A stretch of DNA of 64,000 nucleotides from Clostridium sp. DSM 17811. GTDB lineage: Bacteria > Bacillota > Clostridia > Clostridiales > Clostridiaceae. The stretch covers positions 1 through 64,000 of the forward strand of contig NZ_JAHLDU010000018.1 in NCBI RefSeq assembly GCF_018861905.1, read 5' to 3'. Of the stretch, positions 9,075-17,366 are shown piece by piece. Numbering within the stretch: the first letter of the stretch is position 1; each line of letters begins with the position of its first letter. Made by a program: the position numbers and the translations under genes. The notes below the pieces were generated by a model. That model did not search any database and had not been told where the DNA came from. It was given only the letters and a program-made list of their open reading frames with translations.

Positions 9075-10295
9075 TTATTTTTTAATTATTTTGTTCATAT
9101 AAGTTTTAGGTATTAATGCATACATTGCTGCACACTTAACTAATTCATCTTTCCATGTTTTTTCATTTGGTGCATGTGCTTGATCTTCATGTCCTGGTCC
9201 AAATCCAATACAAGGTATATTGTATCTACCCATTATTGAAACTGCATTTGTGGAAAATGTCCATTTATCGACTAATGGCTCCTTATTAAAAAGGCCAATA
9301 TATGATTCTACAAGTGTTTGGCAAGCAACATGCTGCTCTGGCAAAACCCAAGTTGGGAAATAGCACTCCGTTGGATAAATAAGCCCGGTGTATGATGGTC
9401 TTTCATAATTGTACATTTCCACTTCAGCTTTTGCTTCTTTTACAGAAGGTAGATCTTTTATCTGCGCAATGGCATATTCCCATGTTTCTTTATCAGTAAG
9501 TCTTCTGTCTATTGAAACTGAACATCCATCTGCCACAGCGCATCTTGAAGGTGATGAAAAGAAGATTTCAGATACTGTTAACGTTCCTTTTCCAAGGAAA
9601 GCATTATCAATTAATCTCTCATTTAACTCCTTTAATTCATTAAGTATAGGTGCCATTTTAAATATAGCATTATCTCCTCTTTCTGGTGCGGATCCGTGAC
9701 AGCTAATACCATGTGTTGTAACTTTTATTTCCATGCGTCCTCTATGACCTCTATATATATTACAAGAAGTTGGCTCAGTAATTACTACAAATTCAGGTAT
9801 TATTTTGCTCTCATTTATTATATACTGCCATGCTAATCCATCACAATCTTCCTCTTGAACTGTACCTGTAACTATTAATGTATAATCATCTTCAAGATGA
9901 AGATCCTTAATAATTTTTCCTGCATAAACCATAGAAGCCATTCCGCCTTCTTGATCAGATCCACCTCTACCACCTATCACTTCATCGTCCTCACACCCTT
10001 TATATGGATCATTTTTCCATAAATTTATATCACCTATTGAAACCGTATCGATATGTGCATCCATAGCAATAATATGTTTTCCATGTCCTATATAGCCTAA
10101 TACATTTCCCATAGGATCTATGTCTACCTTATCAAATCCAACCTTTAACATTTCTTCTTTAATTCTCTCAATTACCTTTTTTTCATTAGAGCTTTCACTT
10201 GGAATTGCTATCATATCTCTTAAAAACTTAAACATATCCGATTTATTTCTTTCTGCTACCTTTAAAATCTCAGCCTCATTTATAATTGCTCCCAT
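9075..10295 (-). CDS. ygeY: YgeY-family M20 metallohydrolase
   Basis: This 406-residue M20 peptidase/deacylase-like enzyme shows the two-metal site: MDAHIDTV, the [13 protein letters not shown] aspartate, then TVQEEDCDG with the catalytic and metal acids, and [13 protein letters not shown] near the end. The family tracks with selenium-dependent Mo hydroxylases. In purine degradation it is thought to hydrolyse an amide or ureido intermediate; the precise substrate cannot be read from sequence. The ATG follows GGAGGTTATCA, 18 bases before carbamate kinase. Confidence 0.92.
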   Translation of the reverse strand: MGAIINEAEILKVAERNKSDMFKFLRDMIAIPSESSNEKKVIERIKEEMLKVGFDKVDIDPMGNVLGYIGHGKHIIAMDAHIDTVSIGDINLWKNDPYKGCEDDEVIGGRGGSDQEGGMASMVYAGKIIKDLHLEDDYTLIVTGTVQEEDCDGLAWQYIINESKIIPEFVVITEPTSCNIYRGHRGRMEIKVTTHGISCHGSAPERGDNAIFKMAPILNELKELNERLIDNAFLGKGTLTVSEIFFSSPSRCAVADGCSVSIDRRLTDKETWEYAIAQIKDLPSVKEAKAEVEMYNYERPSYTGLIYPTECYFPTWVLPEQHVACQTLVESYIGLFNKEPLVDKWTFSTNAVSIMGRYNIPCIGFGPGHEDQAHAPNEKTWKDELVKCAAMYALIPKTYMNKIIKK

Positions 10296-10374
10296 TGATA
10301 ACCTCCAATATTTTTTTATATTTTAACTATTTATTCAAACTATTTTAATCAATAATTATATTGCTTTCCATACC

Positions 10375-11703
10375 TTAAAAGCGCTTCCAGACATCACTTG
10401 CAAGTTCTCTACTTCTTGCCATAATTTTTTCTTCATCAATGTTAACTAATTTTCTATTTTCCATAACAACCCTGCCGTTAATTATTGTTGTATCAACAGA
10501 TCGTCCATTAATACCAAAGAGCAAATGACTATTAATATTATTTTCATTAATTGGTGTTGGAGAATTGTAATCTACTACTATGACATCTGCCAATGCCCCT
10601 TCTTTTAAAATACCAACTTTTCCATTAATAAATCTCTCGGTAATTATTCTATTGTTATTAAATAGAATATCCGGAATTTCATTCCATGCAACTGTAGAGT
10701 CGCCTTTTACGTGTTTATGAATAATATTGGCTACTTTATAAGATTCCATCATATCTGATGTATATCCATCTGTACCAAGCCCTAATAATATACCCTTCTT
10801 GTACATTTCAAGAATAGGAGCAACGCCTACTGCATTTCCCATATTAGATTCAGGGTTATGAACAACTATTGTATTTTTTTCTTTTAACAAATCCATTTCT
10901 TTTTCTTTAATGTGAATACAATGTACTGCTATTGTCTTATCACATAAAACACCAGCATCATACCATCTCTCTACAATGCCTTTGCCATACTTTTGCATGC
11001 AGTCCTTTGCATCTTCAATACCTTCTCCAGTATGAACATGGAATCCAGAATTTAAATTTGCTATTGAATCTAAGCATTTATATAAAGTTTTGTCCGATAT
11101 AGTCATTGATGCATGAAGTCCAAACATTCCTTTGATCATATCATCATTTTTATTATTACAATACTTAATAAAGGCTACATTTTCTGCAATACCTTCATCG
11201 CATTTTTTTTCTCCATCCCTATCCGAAGTTTCATAACATAAATTACTTCGAATTCCTATTTCATACGCCGCATCTGCAATTTTAAATAAGCTTCCAGTAA
11301 CAGCATTCGGGCTTGCGTGATGATCAAAAACAGTTGTAACTCCATTTCTAACTTGATCAATCATAGGTACAAGCGCACTATAATAAACATCTTCTAAAGT
11401 CAATGTCTTATCAAGTCTCCACCACAAGCCTTTAAGTATTTCAGATAATCTTGTTGCTTTCGGACTGTCACTCGCCATTCCTCTAGCAAAAGTACTGTAA
11501 TAATGCATATGAGTATTTATAAAACCTGGCATAATAAGTTTGCCCTTGGCATCAATAAACCTTGCCTCACTATACTTATTTCTAAGATCCTTAGATATTC
11601 CAATTTCAACAATCTTATTTTCTTCAATAGCAATACAACCATCCTCAATAATTGATTTAGCATTATCCCTTGTTATAACTTTTCCTTTCCCAATTAATAG
11701 CAT
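10375..11703 (-). CDS. ssnA: SsnA-family aminohydrolase
   Basis: This 442-residue amidohydrolase resembles chlorohydrolase/cytosine-deaminase enzymes. GFINTHMHYYSTFARGM holds the HxH zinc ligands, GFHVHTGEGIED and IAVHCIHIKE supply further ligands, and GLGTDGYTSDMMES has the metal-binding aspartate. The protein matches SsnA, a regular member of selenium-linked purine clusters where it probably deaminates or opens an intermediate. A GGGGTGG ribosome site precedes the ATG, and the gene follows ygfK by 32 bases. Confidence 0.92.
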   Translation of the reverse strand: MLLIGKGKVITRDNAKSIIEDGCIAIEENKIVEIGISKDLRNKYSEARFIDAKGKLIMPGFINTHMHYYSTFARGMASDSPKATRLSEILKGLWWRLDKTLTLEDVYYSALVPMIDQVRNGVTTVFDHHASPNAVTGSLFKIADAAYEIGIRSNLCYETSDRDGEKKCDEGIAENVAFIKYCNNKNDDMIKGMFGLHASMTISDKTLYKCLDSIANLNSGFHVHTGEGIEDAKDCMQKYGKGIVERWYDAGVLCDKTIAVHCIHIKEKEMDLLKEKNTIVVHNPESNMGNAVGVAPILEMYKKGILLGLGTDGYTSDMMESYKVANIIHKHVKGDSTVAWNEIPDILFNNNRIITERFINGKVGILKEGALADVIVVDYNSPTPINENNINSHLLFGINGRSVDTTIINGRVVMENRKLVNIDEEKIMARSRELASDVWKRF

Positions 11704-11735
11704 ACCTTTCCACCCCCACTATATAAAATTTAATA

Positions 11736-14700
11736 CTAAAGTATATACTCATAGTTATTTATACAAGTTTTAATCATACTAGACATTTCTTTAGAAATAG
11801 ATGTTTTCTGCCCAATAGTATGGCTTATAATATTGTCGTCTTCAGTTCTAACTAGGCAAACACCTTTCCTTAAGTCTTCAATAAAGAATCCTTTGTTTTC
11901 ACTATTCTCAAAGTCTTCTTTGCTCCAGAAAACCGTTATTTTATCCTTGTATGGGTTTCCCTTGTGAGGACAAAATATACCACAGTTACCACACTCATTA
12001 CACATACCATCTAAATGTATAATTTGGTGAGTCGAAGCAAAATCTCCCTCTACCTTAACGACTATATTTGCTCTATTAGGGCAAACATCCACGCACAACT
12101 CACATATACTGTTACAAGATAAACATCTTTTTGACTCTTTTTCATCTAATTTTGGATCTTTTAATATACCCTTTCTGTTATATATAACTTTTTTATCAAC
12201 ACAAGAATCTTCCAACTTAAAATCTGAACTTAGCCCCTCTTTTATAAGAATATCTTTTGCAACTGTTTTTGCATCTGCTATTGACTTAACAATTGTAGCT
12301 GGACCTTTTTTTAGATCACCAATAACATATACATCTGAAATATTTGTACCTAATGTTTCGTTAACAATTGGGAAATTCTTAGCATCCAAGTTTATGCCAT
12401 TTTCTCTTAACAAATCACTATCAATTTTTTCACCTGTTGCAATAATAACTGTATCTGCATCTATCATTATCATTTCTCCAGTACCAACAGGGGCTCTTCT
12501 TCCCGAATTATCCATATTACCTAACTTCATTTTTTCACAAGAAAGTAGACCATCCTTGATAGAAATTGGTGAAAGCAGTTCTTTAAGTAAAATGCCTTCT
12601 GAAATAGCAAGTTCTATTTCCACCTTATCAGCTGGCATATATTCTTTAGTCCTTCTATAAATAATTGAAACTTTTTCTACACCAGTCACTCTTTTAGCCA
12701 CTCTAACTGCATCCATTGCGACATCTCCGCCACCAATGACACAAACATTTTTTCCTATTGATACATTTCCGTTTTCCTTCTTACATTTTTCTAAAAATGA
12801 AATAGCATTAATTGCTTTATTGCCCTTATCATCTAGTGAATTTTTTCCAGGTTTCCATGCCCCTATAGCAAGCACTACATAATCATAATCTTTTTTAAGT
12901 TTCTCTAATTCAAAGTTTTCATCAATGTTAAATTCAAATTTAACACCTTGACTTTTAATCATTTCAAAGTCTTTTTTTATCATTTCATAAGAAATTCTAA
13001 ACTCAGGTATAACATAAGTAACTGCTCCTAATGCGCTTTCCCTTTTATCCCTTACGGTCACGTCCACGCCATTTCTTCTAAGAAAAAGTGCTGTAGAAAG
13101 TCCTGCTGGACCGGCTCCAATGATCACAACTTTTTTGTTAGTTTTTATATCTGCTGGCTTAATAGCTGCTGTGAATTTATCCTGAGCATTTAAAACAGCA
13201 ACCTTTTTCAAATCTCTAATTGAAACAGATTCGTCATAATCAAGTCTAGTACATTTATTCTGACACTTATGATTACAAATAGTCGCTGTAATTGCTGGCA
13301 GGGCATTATCTATGGCAATTACTGAAAAAGCCTCATCATATTTCTTTTCTCCCACCAATGCTACATATTGTGGAATTTGTTGGTTAATTGGACACCCTAT
13401 ACTGCATGGTGCTATAACACAATCATAAATTGGAAGCTTCGTATCAAGTTTCCTACTCTTTACAAGACGTAGTTCTTTGCGATAGTGCTTATCAGTAAGT
13501 GCTTGCTTAGCTAAATTCTCCAGCACTTTTATATTGATTCCTGAGAATTCACCATCAATGTATTTTTCTACTTTCTTAGCCATTTGTGTTATTCGATAGT
13601 AGCCACCTGGCTTCAAAATGGAAGTTGCAAATGTTATTGGTCTAATCCCTGTAGACAAAATTTTATCTACATTAAAAAAGTCTGCTCCACCTGAATAAGA
13701 AATTTGTAAATCGCCATCAAATTCTATAGCTAATTTACTTGCTAAAGAAATAGATAATGGAAATAGCGCACGCCCTGACATATACATTTCCTCTCCTGGC
13801 AATTCGTTATTATTAATGTTAGCCGGAAGTGTATTGGTTAGTTTAACCCCTATTTCTAAATTTAGTTCTTTTGCAAGCGTTTTTAAACGCCTTAACATTG
13901 AGACGCCATCTAAGTACTGCAGGTCATTTGTAAAATGTTCTCCATTTAGAGATATATAATCATAACCCATAGTATTTAAGGTTTCACGAACAAACTTTTC
14001 GCCAAGAAGTGTTGGATTCATTTTTATATAAGTATAGAGCCCCTTGTCTTTAAGAAAATAAGTAGCAATCCCCTCTATATCGCTCGCAGGGCATCCATGC
14101 ATAGTAGATATTGTAATAGATTTACAAATAGTATGTGAAATTCTGTCCAAATCTTCCTTTTTAAATTCTGAAAACATGTCCATATGAGAAAGAAGGGTTT
14201 GTACGCATTCCTTCCAAATCTTTGTAGAAGATGCATCACGCATCCCTTCAATATAAGCATCTATTTTAGCTGATTTTATTCCACTTAAATTATATCCTAC
14301 ACTCATATTAAACATGAAATCTCTTTCGCCTGAAAATTTAAGTTCTTTCATCAAAACATGAAGTAAAAACCATGCTTTCACATATTCGTCAAATGCTTCT
14401 GATACCTTTAGTTCCGTAGACCACTCTACATTGTATCCCTCATCTTGTGCGTTGATACATGGTTTAGCTACTGTTATATCTTCACCATCAATAACCTGTA
14501 CCGTTTTTAATTCAATAAACCGACTTCCAGTTAAATATGCACAAACAATATTTTGTGCTAATTGAGAGTTTGGACCTGCTGCAGGGCCAATTGGTGAGGT
14601 AAGCTTTTCATTAAACAACGTAATTGTCTTTCCCGTTTCATTATAATAAAATTTATCTTTACGCACGCCGAAAATAGATTCCTTTGTCTCTAATTCTTTT

Positions 14701-14753
14701 GGAATCCAAGTAAGCATTTTTTCAAAAGGAACTAATCTCATCTTATCACTCAT
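11736..14753 (-). CDS. ygfK: YgfK-type flavin/Fe-S oxidoreductase (annotated elsewhere as putative selenate reductase subunit)
   Basis: This 1005-residue multidomain protein has in order: an N-terminal TIM-barrel-like region with SPIGPAAGPNSQLAQN (dihydropyrimidine dehydrogenase-like); a cysteine domain around residues 440-520 with CVIAPCSIGCPINQQ and CNHKCQNKC; an FAD domain opening VVIIGAGPAGLS; an NAD(P) motif VIGGGDVAMDAVR; and C-terminal ferredoxin-type cysteines CLSCNSICELCVDVCP and CNECGNCGIFCP. It resembles GltD-type electron-transfer proteins. Because the fused dehydrogenase at 17367 lacks an FAD domain, YgfK is a plausible electron partner linking it to NAD(P). That pairing is inference. 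Confidence 0.92.
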   Translation of the reverse strand: MSDKMRLVPFEKMLTWIPKELETKESIFGVRKDKFYYNETGKTITLFNEKLTSPIGPAAGPNSQLAQNIVCAYLTGSRFIELKTVQVIDGEDITVAKPCINAQDEGYNVEWSTELKVSEAFDEYVKAWFLLHVLMKELKFSGERDFMFNMSVGYNLSGIKSAKIDAYIEGMRDASSTKIWKECVQTLLSHMDMFSEFKKEDLDRISHTICKSITISTMHGCPASDIEGIATYFLKDKGLYTYIKMNPTLLGEKFVRETLNTMGYDYISLNGEHFTNDLQYLDGVSMLRRLKTLAKELNLEIGVKLTNTLPANINNNELPGEEMYMSGRALFPLSISLASKLAIEFDGDLQISYSGGADFFNVDKILSTGIRPITFATSILKPGGYYRITQMAKKVEKYIDGEFSGINIKVLENLAKQALTDKHYRKELRLVKSRKLDTKLPIYDCVIAPCSIGCPINQQIPQYVALVGEKKYDEAFSVIAIDNALPAITATICNHKCQNKCTRLDYDESVSIRDLKKVAVLNAQDKFTAAIKPADIKTNKKVVIIGAGPAGLSTALFLRRNGVDVTVRDKRESALGAVTYVIPEFRISYEMIKKDFEMIKSQGVKFEFNIDENFELEKLKKDYDYVVLAIGAWKPGKNSLDDKGNKAINAISFLEKCKKENGNVSIGKNVCVIGGGDVAMDAVRVAKRVTGVEKVSIIYRRTKEYMPADKVEIELAISEGILLKELLSPISIKDGLLSCEKMKLGNMDNSGRRAPVGTGEMIMIDADTVIIATGEKIDSDLLRENGINLDAKNFPIVNETLGTNISDVYVIGDLKKGPATIVKSIADAKTVAKDILIKEGLSSDFKLEDSCVDKKVIYNRKGILKDPKLDEKESKRCLSCNSICELCVDVCPNRANIVVKVEGDFASTHQIIHLDGMCNECGNCGIFCPHKGNPYKDKITVFWSKEDFENSENKGFFIEDLRKGVCLVRTEDDNIISHTIGQKTSISKEMSSMIKTCINNYEYIL

Positions 14754-14789
14754 AAAAACACTCCCCTAATACATTTTTATTATGTTACC

Positions 14790-15983
14790 TTACCCCAAAA
14801 ATCTTCCGTTCTTAGAATTTAAAAGTGTATCTAGTGTTTTCTGTGGGCTTTTAACCTTACTTAAGAATATCATAGCAGCTATTATATAAGGTTTATAGCT
14901 AGCCTCTTTATAAAGTGGTGTGCGGTAACGATCAAATACGGAAGCTTCAACTTCTCCAACTTCGCAACTAACTCCAGAGATATCAGCTGGTAGACAGTGA
15001 AGATAAAGTGCTTCTCCATCCTTTGTTGTGCTCATAAGTTCCTCAGTGCATTGCCAATCACTATGTTTAGCATTTTGTGCAAGTAATTCTTTTTCAAGTA
15101 AATCTATACCAGCCTGGTCACCCTTTGCATATAAATCTGTACGTTTTTCCATAGCAACAAAAGAAGCCCAACTTTTAGGATATACTATGTCCGCGTCTTT
15201 AAATGCTTCTTCCATAGAATTTGTTTTTGTAAATGAACCACCAGATTTTATTGCATTTTTCATTGCAATTTCTTCGACTTCACTCATAACTTCATAGCCT
15301 TCTGGGTGTGCAAGAACTACATCCATTCCAAAACGAGTTAATAATCCAATTACACCTTGAGGAACTGAAAGTGGCTTACCATAGGATGGAGAATATGCCC
15401 AAGACATAGCTATTTTTTTGCCTTTTAAATTTTCAATACCTCCAAATTTATTTATAATATGAAGAGCATCAGCCATACATTGAGTAGGGTGATCTATATC
15501 ACATTGTAAACTAACAAGCGTTGGGCGTTGCTCTAAAATCCCGTCTTTATAACCATCTTGTACAGCACTCGACACTTCACGCATATAAGCATTGCCTTTC
15601 CCAATATACATATCATCACGGATACCAATAACGTCAGCCATAAAAGAAATCATATTAGCAGTCTCTCTTACCGTTTCACCATGAGCAACTTGAGATTTTC
15701 CTTCATCAAGATCTTGAACTTCAAGTCCTAAAAGATTACAAGCAGAGGCAAAACTAAATCTTGTACGAGTAGAATTATCACGAAATAACGAAATTCCAAG
15801 TCCACTATCAAAAATCCGTGTTGAAATATTTTCTTCTCTCATTTCACGAAGTATATCAGCCACTGTAAATACTGCCTTAATCTCATCGTCTGTTTTTTCC
15901 CAAGTCAATAAGAAATCATTATTGTACATGTTTTGATAATCTAATTTTTCTAAACTTTCCATTAACACTTTGATGTCTACCAT
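14790..15983 (-). CDS. ygeW: Knotted carbamoyltransferase YgeW
   Basis: This 397-residue enzyme belongs to the aspartate/ornithine carbamoyltransferase superfamily. The carbamoyl-phosphate motif is FRDNSTRTRFSFASA, with SLQCDIDHPTQCMADAL and YLHCLPADISG in the second half; the length matches E. coli YgeW (396). It probably works in the phosphorolytic direction, producing carbamoyl phosphate for the carbamate kinase downstream. I chose ATG 15983 after AGGGAGTGATATTT; a GTG nine bases earlier overlaps the ribosome site. It is the first gene of the leftward operon. Confidence 0.94.
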   Translation of the reverse strand: MVDIKVLMESLEKLDYQNMYNNDFLLTWEKTDDEIKAVFTVADILREMREENISTRIFDSGLGISLFRDNSTRTRFSFASACNLLGLEVQDLDEGKSQVAHGETVRETANMISFMADVIGIRDDMYIGKGNAYMREVSSAVQDGYKDGILEQRPTLVSLQCDIDHPTQCMADALHIINKFGGIENLKGKKIAMSWAYSPSYGKPLSVPQGVIGLLTRFGMDVVLAHPEGYEVMSEVEEIAMKNAIKSGGSFTKTNSMEEAFKDADIVYPKSWASFVAMEKRTDLYAKGDQAGIDLLEKELLAQNAKHSDWQCTEELMSTTKDGEALYLHCLPADISGVSCEVGEVEASVFDRYRTPLYKEASYKPYIIAAMIFLSKVKSPQKTLDTLLNSKNGRFLG

Positions 15984-16033
15984 AAATATCACTCCCTATT
16001 ATAAATAAATAAACCAAAAATGTAATTTAAAAC

Positions 16034-16047
16034 CAACTGACTAGTTG
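16034..16047. promoter_or_regulatory. Candidate operator dyad near the ygeW transcription start
   Basis: CAACT (16034-16038) and AGTTG (16043-16047) form a short dyad immediately downstream of the ygeW -10 element. The position, overlapping the expected start of transcription, suits a repressor site. The TetR protein encoded in the operon or the ModE-like regulator encoded opposite are candidate binders. Binding is an inference only. Confidence 0.4.
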
Positions 16048-16052
16048 ATCTA

Positions 16053-16081
16053 ATTTTATTATAAAGCCCCCCTCTTGTCAA
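16053..16081 (-). promoter_or_regulatory. Main promoter of the leftward purine operon
   Basis: TTGACA (16076-16081) and TAAAAT (16053-16058) are exactly 17 bases apart on the minus strand, about 70 bases upstream of ygeW. No promoter of comparable quality was noticed before the tetR promoter, so this one probably drives the first eight genes. Confidence 0.75.
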
Positions 16082-16238
16082 CGATCAATTGGCTACATAT
16101 TATGGATCTTTGTGCTAATCAAATCTAATCACTTCTATTACGATTATTAATCCTTTAATTGACTTTTAATTACTTTTATAATTTTTTATGCCCCAAACAA
16201 CTAAGATACTATCCTCAGCATAATCCCTAAAATTTTCC

Positions 16239-16267
16239 TTGAAATCTTTGGCAATTTATATTACAAT
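16239..16267 (+). promoter_or_regulatory. Promoter of the rightward regulator gene
   Basis: TTGAAA (16239-16244) and TACAAT (16262-16267) are separated by 17 bases, 28 bases before the TTG start of the MobA/ModE-like gene. The roughly 155 bases between this and the divergent ygeW promoter are AT-rich with no gene. Confidence 0.7.
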
Positions 16268-16295
16268 TTATAAATAAAATAAGGGGGTGTCAATC

Positions 16296-17249
16296 TTGAC
16301 AATACCTACACAGAGTGATAATTCTGAAAAAAGACAAAAGACAACAGGTGGCATAATTGTTGCAACAGGTTGGACATCAGGAGAAAATGAACCACATCCA
16401 TTACTAAAAATGGGTTCAATCACTGCAGTAAAAAGGATTGTTCTAACCTTTCAACAAGTTGGAATATCCCCAATTGTGATTGTTATTGGATACGAGGCTG
16501 AAAAAATTGAACATGACCTGGCTGATTATGGCGTTATATTTTTGCTTGATGAGAAGTATGAAACTTCACAAATGTTTGATTCTGCAAAAATCGGACTATC
16601 TTATTTACTAAATAAATGTGATCAGGTAATATTTAATCCTGTAAGCATTCTTATGTTTACACCTGAGACCATAAAAAAAATGATGGAGTGTGGAAAAAAA
16701 TTGCTTTCACCATCTTATCATGGAAAAACTGGCCATCCCCTTTTAATATCTTCAGAATTAATTCCAAAAATATTAAAATACAATGGAAATACTGGAATGC
16801 GTGGTGCAATTAAAAATATTGGGGTTGAAAGGCAATGGATTGATATAGACGATGAAGGTATTCTTCATGATGCGGATGATATTGATCGCTCAAATCAACT
16901 TTTAAAAAAACATAATCAACTTATTTTGCATCCTTTTGTTAGAATAAGCATTGAAAAAGAATTTATGTTTTTTAATTCTAAAACAAAATTACTTTTGATT
17001 TTAATAGAGGATACACAATCTGTACGGAGTGCATGCAAACATATTGCATTGTCTTATAGTAAAGCATGGAATATGTTAAACGAGCTAGAACATGAATTAG
17101 GTTATACAGTAGTTGAAAGAAAACATGGTGGCAAAAATGGTGGCAAAACCTATTTGACAACGGAAGGCAGTGCATTTTTAAAAAAATATCAGCAATTTGA
17201 ACAGAATGTACGCAAGTACGCAAAAGATGAATTTATAAGATTATTCTAG
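16296..17249 (+). CDS. Degenerate MobA-like NTP-transferase domain fused to ModE-like winged helix (probable regulator)
   Basis: Residues about 15-205 align by eye with the MocA protein encoded at 19987 (GIIVATGW versus GIILVAGL; VIVIGYEAEKIE versus IVVLGYRGEEIE). The nucleotide signature SSRMG is replaced by TSGENE, so catalysis is unlikely, though PLLK is kept. The last ~90 residues resemble the ModE/LysR-type winged helix: SVRSACKHIALSYSKAWNMLNELE, then a GGKNGGKTYLTTEG wing. I infer a DNA-binding sensor of the Mo cofactor or its cytidine derivative that controls the purine locus. The start is TTG 16296, eight bases after AAGGGGG; a GTG at 16287 overlaps that site. Confidence 0.8.
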   Translation: MTIPTQSDNSEKRQKTTGGIIVATGWTSGENEPHPLLKMGSITAVKRIVLTFQQVGISPIVIVIGYEAEKIEHDLADYGVIFLLDEKYETSQMFDSAKIGLSYLLNKCDQVIFNPVSILMFTPETIKKMMECGKKLLSPSYHGKTGHPLLISSELIPKILKYNGNTGMRGAIKNIGVERQWIDIDDEGILHDADDIDRSNQLLKKHNQLILHPFVRISIEKEFMFFNSKTKLLLILIEDTQSVRSACKHIALSYSKAWNMLNELEHELGYTVVERKHGGKNGGKTYLTTEGSAFLKKYQQFEQNVRKYAKDEFIRLF

Positions 17250-17366
17250 ATTTCAGAATTTTATAAAAACCAAGTTCTTTTCACAAACAATTTGATAAAA
17301 AATCACCTCTGCTTTATAATGAATCTTATAACAAATAAGTATTTTTTTGTAAATGGGAGGTTGTTT

